Source: Gordionus sp. m RMFG-2023 (lineage: Eukaryota > Nematomorpha > Gordioida > Chordodea > Parachordodidae). From it: DNA of 64,000 nucleotides. Below, piece after piece: positions 24,465 to 38,500 of the stretch (positions within the stretch are counted from its first letter, which is position 1; each line of letters starts with the position of its first letter). Below the pieces are notes generated by a model. The model was given only the letters and a program-made list of their open reading frames with translations. It made no database searches and was not told the origin of the DNA. The stretch spans positions 1,984,001 through 2,048,000 of the forward strand of contig NC_088778.1 of NCBI RefSeq assembly GCF_954871325.1, given 5' to 3'. The translations under genes were made by a program, and so were the position numbers.

Positions 24465-25009
24465 GGGGTTCTTAACTTATTTTTTCTAATACTATATGTT
24501 ATTTTACATTTTTAATTTATTTACCTATTTGTTCAATATAACAATTTTTAAAAAGAAGAAAAAAAAAGAATAATAATGTGTTATAATTTCTTCTATTTCA
24601 GGGTTTTTATAACCCACATAAATAATAAAAAATAATAATATTGATAAAAAAACAAATAATATCGAGTAAAGATGATAATATTGACAAAATTATAATATTG
24701 ATAAACAAACCAAATAATATTGGTAATAATAAAAAAAAAAAATTTAAAGTAAGCATGCCCTATCACATTATTTTTTTCAAAAACAATAATATTTTTCTTC
24801 TTTGTAAAAGATGATAATAATTTTTTTTATAATAACAACATCTATTATATTATATCCAAAAACAACAATAATTCAATATTATAACAACTTTTACAAATAC
24901 TATTTTTCCACTTTCACCACATGTCCACCCCCTAATTCTTTCTTCATCCCCATTCCTCCGGCCCCAACACAAACTCCGAATCTGTCATGCTAAACTCCAA
25001 CCAGCCAAA
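24465..25009. other. AT-rich spacer
   Basis: Simple A/T/ATAATA-rich sequence, no coding signal. Confidence 0.5.
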
Positions 25010-25345
25010 AATTCATGCGTAAGATACTCCTCATTCCACGACACCACCCAACATGCGCTGCTATCACCGAATCTTCACTGATCGCTGTCTCTCCCATGCT
25101 TCTCCTTCCTGTCTCTGCGCCCGCTCTGACATCCGGATTGTCATTCGCCGTCCTCTTGTCTCTCATTGTCATCGTTTTCCCCACCAGCATCGCTGTCCCA
25201 TGTCGGCGATACCCACTCAGGCATATCCCCCGCTTTCCTTGTATCACTTACTGGTCCTTGAACGTCACTCCTCGTGTAGCCCTAATCCCTTGTCGCATTC
25301 GTATCTTGGAGTCCACGGCTGGTTGGCATTTTACAAAATAAAATA
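25010..25345. other. GC-rich coding-like island, unidentified
   Basis: About half G+C in a genome segment that is mostly far below that. Three frames are open for 85-146 codons, so the true frame is unclear. One frame has SHASPSCLCARSD followed by SHCHRFPHQHRC, faintly like the C-terminal Cys/His cluster of LINE proteins. I do not recognise it securely; a transferred or transposon-derived fragment is likely. Confidence 0.3.
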
Positions 25346-25471
25346 TAACGCCATTTGTAATATTACTCCCTTATCTGAAAGAATATTCCACAAAAAATAT
25401 CACTATATTGGTCACAAGTGTTGTCTTCACCCTTTTATGCTATCAACTCTAAATAAATCTTACCAGATATC

Positions 25472-26262
25472 CTATATATCAAAATTAAAATAAAATTGAT
25501 TGATATTTTATATAAAATAAATCAGTTGAACAATTATATTTTTTCCCCTTAAAAATGGCAATCTTTATATATTTTTATGTTAGTGTAAAAAATAATCTTT
25601 TACACAAACATTATATTTCGATAAATTTTTTTATCGATATCTAATTTATTTAGAAATGATATTATTGTAATGGGTAAGATTGTAATTAATCCATATATTG
25701 AAATGGCAAAAAAAACAAATATCAAATAGCAAGTAGGCAAAGATTATTTTTTAAAAAACACTTTATTTTATCTTATTTTTAACCATTAAAATGTGATCAT
25801 TTCGTAATTTATCAGAGTTGTTAAAAGATACTTTTTAAAATGGACAGATACATCGTCTAAAATAATATCTAAATAACGATGTTTTAATCAAACATCTATC
25901 TAGATGCAGATACAGATACCACATTTTTATATCTAAGATACAGGATCTAGCTAGATAATTTATAAAAAACACATATTTGTTTCTTGCAGTTTTCTCTCAA
26001 ATTTGTTCGAATCAAATTTTTGATTGATAGATAATATAAATGGAAATTTAGTTTATACTTTTTTTAAGTAATAATAATAATAATATTGATTTTTTTTAAA
26101 AATAAATTCAAAAATCAAAAAAATAATTTTTAAAAGTTTTACGCCATCTTGCGGATTTAAGTTTATCTAAATTAAAAATGTAATTACAATTATATCTTTT
26201 TTATATAATTACTTACGAAAAAGATAATCATTATATATTGCCCTAATCGTGAAGGGGTTATG
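25472..26262 (+). repeat. dispersed repeat, copy 2
   Basis: Direct repeat of 22195-22847 plus the ATCGTGAAGGGGTT end. It is interrupted by the MITE at 25813-25955. It keeps the uninterrupted ATCGTGAA site that carries the hAT element in copy 1. Confidence 0.7.
25813..25955. mobile_element. hAT-type MITE (CAGAGTTGTTAAAAGATA), copy A
   Basis: Starts CAGAGTTGTTAAAAGATACT and is flanked by a perfect 8-bp duplication TAATTTAT (25805-25812 and 25956-25963). The empty site is visible at 22553-22560. Internal ATCTAGAT/GATACAGATACC blocks match the copy at 49794. The right terminus is eroded or truncated. Confidence 0.85.
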
Positions 26263-26786
26263 CCTGTTCGAATTATTTTTGTGTAGGGAAGAACGCCCTC
26301 AGATTGTTTAAAATTAAAAGGCATTATTAATATACTACTACATGATAATATAAATATAAAAGTTTCCGAATTGTACCATAAGAAACGGATTCGGTTATTT
26401 GATAATAAAGAGAAAAACATGGGAAAAGTGAAATGTATTAATAACAAAAAATTTTTTTTTAAAAAAATAAAATAAAAGAATATTGGTCATTTTAAATTAT
26501 CGATAAATAATCTCGAAGATATTGGAATTTGATTCCAAAGGTTGCTGATCGGGTGGGATCACATATGTTCTTGATCTTTAGGTCAATATGCGAAAGAATG
26601 CCAAATCAAGTAGTTCTTAAATTATCAAAAAGTAAAAAGATATAAATAAAAGGGAAATATATAAGTGTCAAAAATTCTACAACATTTAGTTGTTAAATCC
26701 TTTTTTTAAATGAATCTGATGAAAGGAACAATTAATTAAATTAATCGTGAATATTTAACTTGTAAAGTAAAACAAAGGTTATCAAG
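26263..26786. other. spacer, no gene seen
   Basis: AT-rich; the minus-strand open frame at 26190-26447 has no recognisable features. Confidence 0.45.
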
Positions 26787-27143
26787 AGACCTTCATGGGG
26801 CAGACCGACCCAAGGCCCGCTGGTTCATCTAATATTACATTTTCTAGCGGGCCTGGGTCGGGCTTAGATTTTTTTAAAATGGACATGGGCTGGGCCTGGC
26901 CTTTTTTTTATTCTAATGATAATAAATTTCAGTATTGTAAACAAAATGATTGCCCAAATATATTTAAATATTGTTTTATTTTCATTAAACAAAAAAAAAA
27001 TTAAATTTTTGGATATGGACTTGGGCCGGGCTTGGGAATTTTTTTTCCAATAGATAAGGGCCGGACCGGGCTTGGACCTAAAGAAATTTTATACTGAGGG
27101 CCTGGGCAGGGTTTGGTCAAAAAATTAAGGCCCATGAAGGTCT
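26787..27143. mobile_element. candidate MITE with GGGCCGGGC-rich interior
   Basis: Bounded by a 13-bp inverted repeat, AGACCTTCATGGG and its complement. The interior carries several CGGGCCTGGG/GGGCCGGGCTTGG patches on an AT-rich background. Flanking 8-mers (GGTTATCA, GGTTGGTA) agree only partly. Confidence 0.5.
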
Positions 27144-27581
27144 GGTTGGTATCACAAATTATTGTGAATGTAAATTTAAAATATTTTTTTATTAAAAAAA
27201 ATAAAATATATAAAATATCATTTTTTGACATTTTATTAAAAAAAAATTTTTTGGGGATTTTACTGATGGATACTCAAATCGGATTTAATTATCATGCCAA
27301 TCCCTTGCTTTCAAGTGACGTTTATTCCCTAAAGATGGAGGCATGAATCTTGATTCTCAACATTCCTCAAGGTTTAGGACTCCAACGAGTTATTCTCCCG
27401 AGATGCTAAACAAGAAACTACGCTTTAGAATGTAATTCTAGAATACTGTACAAAATCAATGCTAAAATCAAAAAAATAAAATTATGTCACGAGCCCATTA
27501 AGGGGGCGATATGTCTTAGTTTTTGATCAAATTATTATTAATATTTGTATAATTTATAATTTAGTAGATATTTATATACAT
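27144..27581. other. spacer, no gene seen
   Basis: AT-rich stretch between two MITEs; nothing coding was recognised. Confidence 0.45.
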
Positions 27582-28310
<729 letters not shown>

Positions 28311-28591
28311 CTAGAAGATATTATGATTGTGCGATTGAATAAAACATTTAAAATATAAATTATTTCATCATTAAATTTTTAGTATAATAATAATAAATGA
28401 ATGAAAAAAAAATATATATCTTATTTTGAGTCATTTTATATTCCCCGAACCCGGCCCCTTCTTAAATTTCATTCCTGTAACCGAACCCGGACCGCACCCT
28501 TTATTTTTGTTGAAGAGTTCACGTCCCTGTGTTAATATCAAATCTGAGTACAGCCCATTTCGCGTTGTTAATTATTAAATAAATAAATAAT

Positions 28592-28915
28592 TTTTGTTTA
28601 CAATCATGTTACACCATGCAAACCTATTCCCCATTTCATTACTTTTAACGGCCTAAACTGCACCCGCAGCCAAGGTCGCCGTCTTCGGCATAAAGCAATA
28701 AATAAAATCATCCATAACGCTTTTAATAAGGTTAAATTACCCAACATCCTCGAACCAACCAACCCCTCATTACAAGACGGCTTCAGACCCCACGGTTTAA
28801 CCTGTACCCCAGGGTTCAACGGGAAATCCCTTATTTGGGGACGCAACCTGCGTCTCCTCCTTTCCCTCATTAATTCATTTAAACCCTCTTATACTAGCGG
28901 GGAGAATAAAAAAAA
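28592..28915 (+). pseudogene. retroelement reverse-transcriptase C-terminal domain, broken fragment
   Basis: The plus strand reads NGLNCTRSQGRRLRHKAIN, NILEPTNPSLQDG and NGKSLIWG, the same blocks as the fragments at 8760 and 63470 (GLNCI, RHQRHTAVN, NLEPTNLS, GKSLI). Noticeably more GC-rich than its flanks. Broken, ends on both sides lost. Confidence 0.7.
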
Positions 28916-30831
28916 TTAATAAATATGTAAAATATAAAAAAAAATTTATATTTCAGCCAATAGTCATTTCGACCAACGACAATTTTTCAGTCTACATGCC
29001 AAAAAATTTTTAATATAACAAACGAAAATCGCGAATCCATATTTCTTGAACAAAAACTTCAACGCTACTCGTTTTTTTTAGGTACATATTCATCATTAAA
29101 TTAAGCTCCTTTTTAGATCCTTCGATACTTATAAGATATATATTTTATTTTGGTAATTTTTATATATTTTTATATACTTTGTTTTAATATTTTTTAAGTG
29201 TTTTATCATAAAATTTATAATTATTAAAATAATAATAATAATGATAAAATAGAAATTATTTGGAAAAATAAAATTTAATAGGATCTTGATCCTAAAGAAT
29301 GTCAACATGAAAATTTCGTAATTCAGGAAATAATCGTCAATTGTTATAAAAAAAATTATACTACAATAATTTATTGATGGTATCGCGACAACTATTTCAT
29401 TGACGTCAAATAAAGATACCTTTACAATTATTCTATCAATATCAATATTTATAAAATATTGAAAAAGTAAAAGAAATAAAAGTTGGTTATTAAACCTTGT
29501 AAAGAAATAGTAAAAAAAAGAGAAATATAAAATATTAATTTACATAATTTCGATAATATTGAATCCGCAAGTTGGCGTTTATTATTTTAAAAATTTTATT
29601 ATATACCAGAATTTACTCGCTTAAAACATTTAAAGGTTCATTTTAATATACTGAATCACCATAAAACTCATGGTGGAAGGCTATGTACAATATTATGAAA
29701 CAAAGTAATTCGCCTGTTAAAGAATATTGTTTGTTAATTGTTGCTATGTACTATATTATTTTGTTGTCATTATGGTATTTCGATAATACCCAAATGACTA
29801 TTTAAAATTAAACAAAAAAAATTTTTAATATTATTAATATTGATTTATCTAAGATTTTAAACCATATTAAATTGTTTTTTTTTTGAGAAAAATAATTAAG
29901 GTTTATTTTTAAAACTAATCTTTAAGTATTTTAATCCCCCCCCCCTCTATTTAGTTTTCTTTATCTACATTCATGATAAATACGATGGCTATTTTGAAAG
30001 TTATTGCATTGCTTTATGGTATAGCAATGCAAGTAAACAAAAAAAATTTTTATATATATACGCTATATAAACGTTAATTATTTTTTTTAATAAAATTTTT
30101 TTTAAATATATAACGCCATCATATTTAGGTAAATTAGTTTAATAACATTTTTTAAAAAAGAATATTTTATTTGACTGAGTTTTCATTCATTTTTTTTTCA
30201 AAATAAATTTTTAATTTTATAAATTGACAATATTAAATTTTTTATATTTTTTTGTAAACACTTACTATATTCTAAAAAATAATTTAATTTATTGATAAAG
30301 GAAGGAACAAGTCTCATGTTTAAAGGTCTTTATATAAAACTTTCAATATAATAACTAATTAAGTTTACCCCTATTTTTCTATTATAAAATAAATCAACGT
30401 ACAATTAAGTATTTCATTATTTATCAATAAATATTAATTAATAAAAATAAATAAAAAGTTTAGAAAAATAATATAAATATGAATAACCAAAATTATGTTA
30501 AATCTTAATCACCACTTTTTTCCCCGCCAAATTTTAGACAAACAAAAAAAAATATTTTGTTCAATAATTTTATAAAGAATTCGAATCATTATTTTCCTCA
30601 ATAAATCTCCATTTTTTTTTAGACAACAAATTAATAAATACAAAAATTTTATTTTTAATCTTAAAATTTTTTTAACCTTTGTAAGAAAATTTTAATATTT
30701 TTAATTTCCTTCCATAATTTATAATCTTTTATAAGGCAAATATTAATAATCTTATTTCATGTATATCATTTTGTTTTCAATATTATAGTTTACTTCTATT
30801 TTTAAGAATACCTTTAAATTATGTTATAAAT
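28916..30831. other. AT-rich spacer
   Basis: No gene seen. It contains two copies of the dispersed AACGCCATCT core (minus strand at 29561-29580, plus strand at 30111-30121) and a C10 run at 29936-29945. Confidence 0.5.
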
Positions 30832-33800
30832 GGGAAGTGTGTCAAAACAACTTGTTCATGATGGGTGTATATCCAGGAAAGAGAGAACGATAAATCAAAA
30901 AAAAAACAATATGGAAATGCATAGAGTTCTTATAAATTATTGGAAGGTAGATCTGCCCGTTGCAAAGAGCGATACCATACATTAAATGAAGAAGTAATTC
31001 TTCATATAGACAATAATCATGATCATGTATGAGATGGTATTGAGGTCTTAAAAACCGAAAGCTTAAATAACATTTAAAAAAACGTGCTATTGAGGTGACT
31101 GATACACCTCAGAAAATTATAAGCGTTGCAATAGCAAGGGGGTTCCCCATCCCTTCATGCTGCCCTTCAACCCATCACATCAATAACGGTACCATCCAGA
31201 GGGCTACATCTTAGAGGTCGCGGGCTTAAGCTCACGATGGCAATAAAAAAAATTCACGCTTACCACTAAAAATTTTCGACCAGACCCACCCTCTCACGAA
31301 AAGCAATATTTTGATTCACGCCGGAAAATTCACGGTGTTTTTAAATTTTTCGCATATAATTTTACACTTTTTTTGAATTCATTTCTATTTATATATCTAA
31401 ACAAAAAATAAACAATCTATAAATCGAAATTATTAAGAAAAAGAAGAAAGTCCATCTTTTTTTTATTACAATTGTGTACATCTTTCCTCTAATAAGAGAT
31501 TTGCTACAGAAAATAACCTTTTCACTAGAAGCCGAACTTGAAGCTGACAAAACTTTACTATATAATTTTCTCAAATGAATATTCCTGCTTCCAAAACTTC
31601 AAAATATTGTCTTGTTATTTAACTTATGTGAATCTTTTAAGTTCATCCTCACAGCTTTCATCGGTGATGTTGATGTTTCATCAGAATCATCTAGAAATTC
31701 TCTAATATTTTCATTTAGAATATAGGTCTTTTATGAGTGTAGGATGAATTAGGAGTTATAAATGATAGTTGGCATCGACTTATGCATATCATCTAATTTT
31801 ATATCATTTAGCATTTTTGATTGTTTTATATATATCATCCTTTTCTTCTTTTATTAAAAACTTAAGTCTTTTAAAATTCGGATCTAGAATTAAGCCTACC
31901 TTATGTAGTGGCTGCATAATAATCTTTTAAAAGAAATCTTGTTCTGTATTTTAAGGTTTTGATTATTATTGTATCACGTTCAGAAGGTTAACAAAATTTT
32001 ACTAATTTTTGTTTCCATAGACAAAGTGCATTTGTTGTGGGACGAGAATCTGCTCTCAGATTATCCGAGCATTCTTTAAATATTGATAAAAATTTATCTA
32101 ACTCGCGTATGATGCTGATATCAATTGTGGCTAATCTATTTAATTCTTGCTTGCTAAACAAATACACCTGTGTTTCAAAATATGATTTTAAAACTCTATA
32201 TCATGATATATACAGAGTTCCATCTCGTTATTCAATCTTGTTTAAGGGTGTGACTTAGTTTGCTATTAGCTGTAGATTGTTTGAAATATTGTACTATTTT
32301 TTTACACCATTTATATTTAAGGCTATTTCAGTTATAAAAATATAAATATAATATTTTTTATTATATGGCATATACATGCTAGCGTTTCATCCTTTGAATG
32401 CACTTATAAGATTTGCTCCGTTATCACTCACAACTATACATTTATTTAAGTAATTTTCTACTTCTGTATATTCTCCTAAAAAATTAACTACACTTTTAAA
32501 ATTGACTTTTTTTTCATCCATTGTCCTTGTAGCCAAAACAAATGTTTTTAATGTAAAATCTTTAATGATAATATGTACGTAGTACTTTAATGGTTAAAAA
32601 ACTTATATTTTTATAGTCATCCGTCCAAATATCAGTGATTATGAAGTAATTATTATTGATCATGCTTTTAATCTGAAATTTTATTTCATGGTATATTTTT
32701 GGACCTATAGTATTCATGAGAGTTTTCCGGTTCACAACTTTTATATTTTGTTATACTATGGAATCCATATTAATACCAACATTTATCTTTTGGCCTGGCT
32801 TGTAAAATCCTTCACTTTCTGATGCATTTAAAGATTGAAGATCTTTACTAATAAAATATAACTGACTTTTCTGTAAAAAATTTAAGCAAAATTTAGCATA
32901 AAGTCTCGCGATAAAAAACACCTAAACATAAAATGAAAATAGAGCTAACGAAATGTTACCGGATGTTGTTTATAAAATGCGGAAGATTTTTAGTTTTCAT
33001 AAATTTTTCTTTTTTTTTAAAAAAGAACTAAATTAAATAAGAAAATATATAATATAATTATAAAATTGCAAATTTATATTTATAAATAAAAAACAATTTT
33101 AAAAATTAAAATTTCCGTGATTCACGGGAAATTTATGTTCACTCCCGATTACGCCCGGGGAAAATTTTGTGAAGACCCGCCACGCCCAGTCACGCCTTGG
33201 AATTTATAATTTTTTCACACTCACGCCATGACCCACCGTGACACGATGGGTCACGTGTAATTTCACGGCCCGCGCCCACCTCTACTAGATAGCTTATAGG
33301 TTCTCCATTACTTAGCCAACGAGAGGCTATTATCTAGATTTATCCTATAACTATAGAATAACATGTTCAGAATTGCCATTCCTTCAGTATGACAGCAAGC
33401 ATATGCAACCGGAACTGCCAAGAATTTTAAAATTAGCCACCCCCCCCCCCCCAAGGCCTTACGATGGCGGAAAGCGGTCACTGGTATGCAGATGGCAAGT
33501 TAAAAAAAATCCCCCTCAATTTTTCACCAACTTTGGAGCCTCCATGTCCTATTAAAACGCGGTAGTGCCCACAATTTTTGTACTACTATCGAATAATATC
33601 CAGATTACGTGTATAAGGATCTTGGGATGAGATAAAAAGGTTACAGAATAATATAAATCTTATATCGTTAATGATTGATTTTAAGAAGGCGGAAATAAAT
33701 TCCTTTACTCTTTCATTCCATTAAATAACTATATTAGGGTACTTTTTTTTCTTATGACCCAATCGATTTGGAGACACATACAAGATGGAGAGTTAATAGC

Positions 33801-34060
33801 GAATTATTTGGACAGAGATGCCAGGAAATGAGTGGTCAATAAAAATTAGACAAATGTTCTTACTCTTGCATCTGTTCCCGTGGATGATGCAACTGGTGCC
33901 TTTCCATGGACTTTTACACAAACACCATTTTTATCGAAACACTGAAAGAGTCTTAGGAAATCTTATTATACATGTTATTGAAGCGAATTTGATTGGTAAA
34001 ATTCTTTGCAATGGAGTTAGACAAGCACCGAGGTTTCCAATTCCCCCTACCTCCTAGAGC
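30832..34060 (+). pseudogene. FLYWCH-zinc-finger/MULE transposase relic, split by a hAT element
   Basis: Left part (30832-31211) reads SVSKQLVHDGCIY, RCKERYHTLNEEVILHIDNN, HDH and RAIEVTDTPQKII, the FLYWCH finger that heads MULE-type proteins. After the inserted hAT element, 33440-34060 continues with WYADGKLKK, PPQFFTNFGASM, VVPTIFVLLSNNIQITCIRI, DFKKAEINSFTLSF and LASVPVDDA. These follow the order of the MULE catalytic domain (DGTF..P..F, VP..Y.L, DFE.A). Stops and frame changes are many; it is a dead copy. Beyond 34060, GAATTGACG-like repeats near 34210-34280 may belong to its right terminus. Confidence 0.7.
31212..33284 (-). mobile_element. hAT element, decayed transposase, inserted into the MULE relic
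   Basis: Ends TAGAGGTCGCGGG and the complement of TAGAGGTGGGCGCGGG, both followed by CACG-rich subterminal repeats. The minus strand contains hAT transposase pieces: CIVVSDNGANLISAFKG (the DNGAN motif), FLSIFKECSDNLRADSRPT and, near the low end, the C-terminal dimerisation block (ASSASSEK, LFSVANLLLEER). Several stops and shifts break it. Flanking 8-mers CTACATCT and CTAGATAG match partly, consistent with an old insertion. Confidence 0.75.
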
Positions 34061-34721
34061 ATGAGACTTCCCTTTTGTTAATTCCTTCACTTCTAAAAAT
34101 ATAATTTGAAAAAATTTTTTTTGATGATATCCAACCCTCAACATGACTCCTATTTGATGGTCCTATTGTTTTATACTAATAAAATTGAAACTGTATTAGA
34201 TAGGAGATAAACTGACGCCGTGCTGAATTGTCGCCACGCCTATGCTGCTCCGAACTGACGCTTCACCGAATTGACGTGATACCATAGTGTATATCAATCT
34301 CGCAGTTTTTCTCCCGATAAATTATTCTTTCCAGAAATTTATAAAGCATTTCAAAATTTGTATTTATTTCCATTATATACCATGGAGTTGAATTGACGAA
34401 ATTTGAATTTAAAATGGAAGTCATACCCGATAGTTACGACAGGCTATAAATATTAAAATCTTTACAATTTATAAGAAAGAGATAAAATAAAAAAACGGAT
34501 AATTATTTGGTATGGTTGTGTTTTGTCACCGCTAAAGCCATAATAACAGTTATGACTACATAAACTACCGGATGAGAGCGATAGATAATTTTGAACACAT
34601 CTATTCCATACAAAATCATTAAACTATTTTTTTTTAAAAAATCTGCAATGAGATAGAGAAATTTCCAAGTATAAACACATTTTTACTCATAGACCCCACC
34701 AGGGCTCCAGATGGTTAAAAT
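34061..34721. other. spacer
   Basis: Nothing coding recognised. Repeated GAATTG(A/T)CGCC-like words near 34205-34285 and again at 34388. Confidence 0.4.
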
Positions 34722-34949
34722 TAGTGTTGTTAAATGTCTCGTTTTGAGCCCATTTTTAAAAATGGCTAACTCTCTATTTTAGCCAGAAAAAGGATGCCTA
34801 AGAAACAAGATTTCGATAATATATGTCTAAGAACCTTTTTTTCCTTCTACGAGCAAAATCTTCAGGGCTTGGCTAATATTTTTCTAGATGAAGTAGTGAG
34901 TTAGCCGTTTTTAAAAACAGGCTCAAAACAAGACGGTTAACAACTCTAA
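34722..34949. mobile_element. hAT-type MITE, GTTGTTAAACGGC family, copy 2
   Basis: Inverted ends TAGTGTTGTTAAATGTCTCG and the complement of TTAGAGTTGTTAACCGTCTT, then TTTTGAGCC(C/T) and TTTTTAAAAA in both arms. Flanked by GTTAAAAT (34714-34721) and GTTAAAGT (34950-34957), a 7/8 target duplication of hAT length. Confidence 0.75.
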
Positions 34950-35543
34950 GTTAAAGTATATATATCGTTTATTTATAAAAAATAGTGCAAAAATTTTTAC
35001 AAAATTAAATATTCCCATTGATTCCTAAATAAAAAAAAAATAAAGAATCCATAAAGTTTCAACTCCAAGAATTGTATCTTTCAAAGAATTATTTCACTTA
35101 TCGTCATGCCAATTAATAGACTTAATTTATAAGATAATAAAATATATGATAAGTATTAGTGTGTTCGATTTTTGGGGAAAATCTTGGTGGAATGGCGCTT
35201 CTTTTGATGTTTACACGAGTTTTAAGCGCGCCAAATTATTCCCACTGGCAAAAATGTTATGCCTTTTCAAAAAATCTTTAGATTTAACGTAACAAATTTT
35301 TTTTTTGTATATAAAGTTAATAGAAATAGGGATACGAAATGTTTTTTTTTTATTTTAACATTATAAAAAAAGATATATTTAATTTCGTTATATATATATA
35401 TATCAAATTCAAGGTTTAAAATATAACCATGTCGTTCGATGTTTATTTACTATATCAAAAAGATATTCATCTCATTTTAAACTCATTTAAAATTAATGTA
35501 AAATTAACCTATTTCTTCCAAATCTAAATTTATTATCACGAAA
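34950..35543. other. upstream region of the hyaluronidase gene
   Basis: AT-rich, no exon. The promoter is expected here; no element can be singled out with confidence. Confidence 0.4.
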
Positions 35544-38500
35544 ATGTATGTATCCTTAATAATCTTAATCCTGACGAGATTTCCCCCCCGAATTTTCCCC
35601 GAGAGAGCTTTTCAAATCATTTGGAATTCTCCTACACAAATTTGCAAAATTAGGTATCTATATACATTGTAACATATAATAACTCTATGTGCAAAGTTTT
35701 CCTTCCCTTTATTTTTTACTATTAAATATCTTTAGCTTCCGGTTTGGCTATTAATGTAACAGTTTTAAAAGAAAATAATTTGTACGAAAATTACAAAAAT
35801 ATTTACTTGCCGCTGTGTCCTAAACCTGGTTTCAAAAAATTTCACAAAAAAAAAAAATTAACTTTCACAAAAGTTTTTAAAATTTTTAACCAAATCAAAT
35901 ATGTTTTTAAGATTTTCTAGATTTATATTTAGGACATGTTCTTCTATTTTTATATCAAAACAAAATTATATTTTTTGATCTTTAAAACGCATTCTAACTC
36001 TCCACAGGACTGTCACGTGACGAAAAGTTCCAAAAAAATAGAGAACTTCAGGCATAGGATTATTAAAAAATGGAATTGTTAATGGCGATTGAACGGCGCC
36101 GCCATTTTTTAAAAATGGCGGCAAATATGCTTCCTGTAAGACAATCTTACTGGCCAACTATTTGAAGAAATTTATTTTTATCGCCTCATTTACCCAAAGA
36201 TTTATAATTTATAATTCTTACAATTAAAAATTTATTTTGCACTCTGCACTTTTAAATAAGAATTATAATTTTTGAATTCTGAAACACTGCTATTAATCAG
36301 GGAAAGGCGGCGTATAATCCTTTCAAATGATCCCCCCCCCACTCCCCCTTCCCTTCTGGCATTATTTGCCGATAATAATGGGTATATATTCATTATTTAT
36401 TTTTTTTTAAAATGAACAAAAATTTACTTAAATTTAATTATTTATCATAAAAAAATAATCTATTTAAGTTTTCCCCAAACTTAATCATATGGCATCCACA
36501 TGATGTTTTACTACATTTAACTAGAAAATATGAATGACACCTCCCGAGAGTTTCTATTGGATGAAAGATTTTTAAGTCTTAATATTAAGTTTAATTTGTG
36601 GCAGGTAATCGCATCCATATACAAAAAATGCAGCTACGCGTTTTTACCGCTTCCATAATGTAGGAAACAGAACACCCCCCCCCCCTTCCCTCCCTCCTTC
36701 AGTAAAATAATTTAATCCATGTATTTTTGAATAGGTACAAGAATGACCTTAATTTGGCATCATATGGTATACAAGCAAATCCTAACGAGACCTGGAGAGG
36801 CAACTTAATATCCCTATTCTACGATTCCCAGTTAGGTCTTTGGCCTAGTTTGACCACAAATACTGTCACGAATAAAACCGACGAAGTCAACGGCGGAATC
36901 CCTCAGAAGAGCGATATTTCTAAGCATCTCGCTAAAGTGGAGAGCGACTTGGAATCACTCGTGCCGAATACAAATTTTGACGTTTATTTATATTCATATA
37001 ATATTATTCGGTGAGTGTTTGTTGAACGGCCCAGATTTGAGCCCAGATAAAAAAAAATGGCTCGAATATTTTTTTTGTTCATAGATGGCACAAAGGTGAA
37101 AATATTGAGATCGCCATTTTTTTAAAAATGCGTCACAAATCGAGAGCCGACACTTGATGAACTCCCTCGGTGCGCCCGCCAGCCTAATATTTAACTTATT
37201 TTAATGGCTTAGTGTGTCTTAACTTAAAATGGCGCAAGTTTATTATTACCTTTTGTATATTTAATTTTTTTTTTTTTTAAAAAAAAAAATATTGTTTCAG
37301 GGATTTGCCGTGATAGATTTCGAAAAATATCTACCCTGGTGGAGTTTAATGAACGATGGAATATACAAAATTTATCATGTAATATTATTAGAAATCCGGA
37401 GTATCTCCCTCACACGCTAAATTATCGATACAAAATCGATCCTATTTATTAGAGATCGGTGGCGGAACGGTTATCGCTAAATGAACCTCTCTGTTGAACC
37501 GTAACCGACTTTAGCGAATCGAACCTATCGATTCGATTTAAAATCGTTTTTAAGTGTATTTGATAAGTAACACTTTCTAGTTGAGTTATTTGATTTATTT
37601 CACTTTCCCAACTCCTGAAGAGGCGATATGGATTTAATTGTATCAAAACTCACATTTTACTTTTTTAATATTTTTTTTAAAAAAAAACTTCGTGATAAAA
37701 AAAAACGAAAAAAAATCCATTATTGTTTTTTATTCTGTTTTATTTCATCAATAATACGCAAATAAATGGTCACAATCATTTTAAATAAAATTTAAAAATT
37801 TGGGGGAGAAAAAAAAACGTTTTTTTCGGGAAAAAAACGAAAAAATCCATTATTGTTTTTTATTCTGTTTTATTTCTTCAATAATACGCAAATAAATGGT
37901 CACAATCATTTTAAATAAAATTCAAAAATTTGTGGGGGAAAAATTTTTCTTAACAATCCTTCTACAAATTAAAAATTAATTTTTTTTTTTATAGATTTTA
38001 ATATATCATTTTTGAGGTGTTTTTAAATTTTGACAAAATAATTTTTTAAACATGTTTTTTTATTCGTATTTTAACCCTTGAAAAATAAAACGAAAGACGT
38101 TTTTTTTATATATTATCTGTTTTACATCTTTCTTTCTTTCTTTCTTTCATTCTTTCTTCTTTTCTTTCGCTCCTACTTTCTTTCTTTCATTCAAATTTTA
38201 ACGATTCAAATTAGAACTAAATTTTCCTAACATTTTACTCTTACAAACAAAACAAAAAAAGGATGCATCCATAGCTTATTACAGAAGTGAAAACCCGTCT
38301 ATAACGAATATCAGTCTCATAAACGCGGGTGCGAGGATCGATTACGAAATGGCTGTCAAACTTTTTATACTAAACACCATTAAGAGGCTTAGAGAATTGC
38401 GACCTCGTGCCAAATGGGGATACTACATGTACCCTTTTTGCGCCAAGTAATTTATAATATATGAAGGAAGGAAGGAAGGAAGGAAGGAAGGAAGGAAGGA

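Noticed and set aside
22195-26262. Direct repeats read as a pair of LTRs around a short interior
   Set aside because: No TG...CA ends, primer site or recognisable polyprotein; left as a repeat pair of unknown nature.
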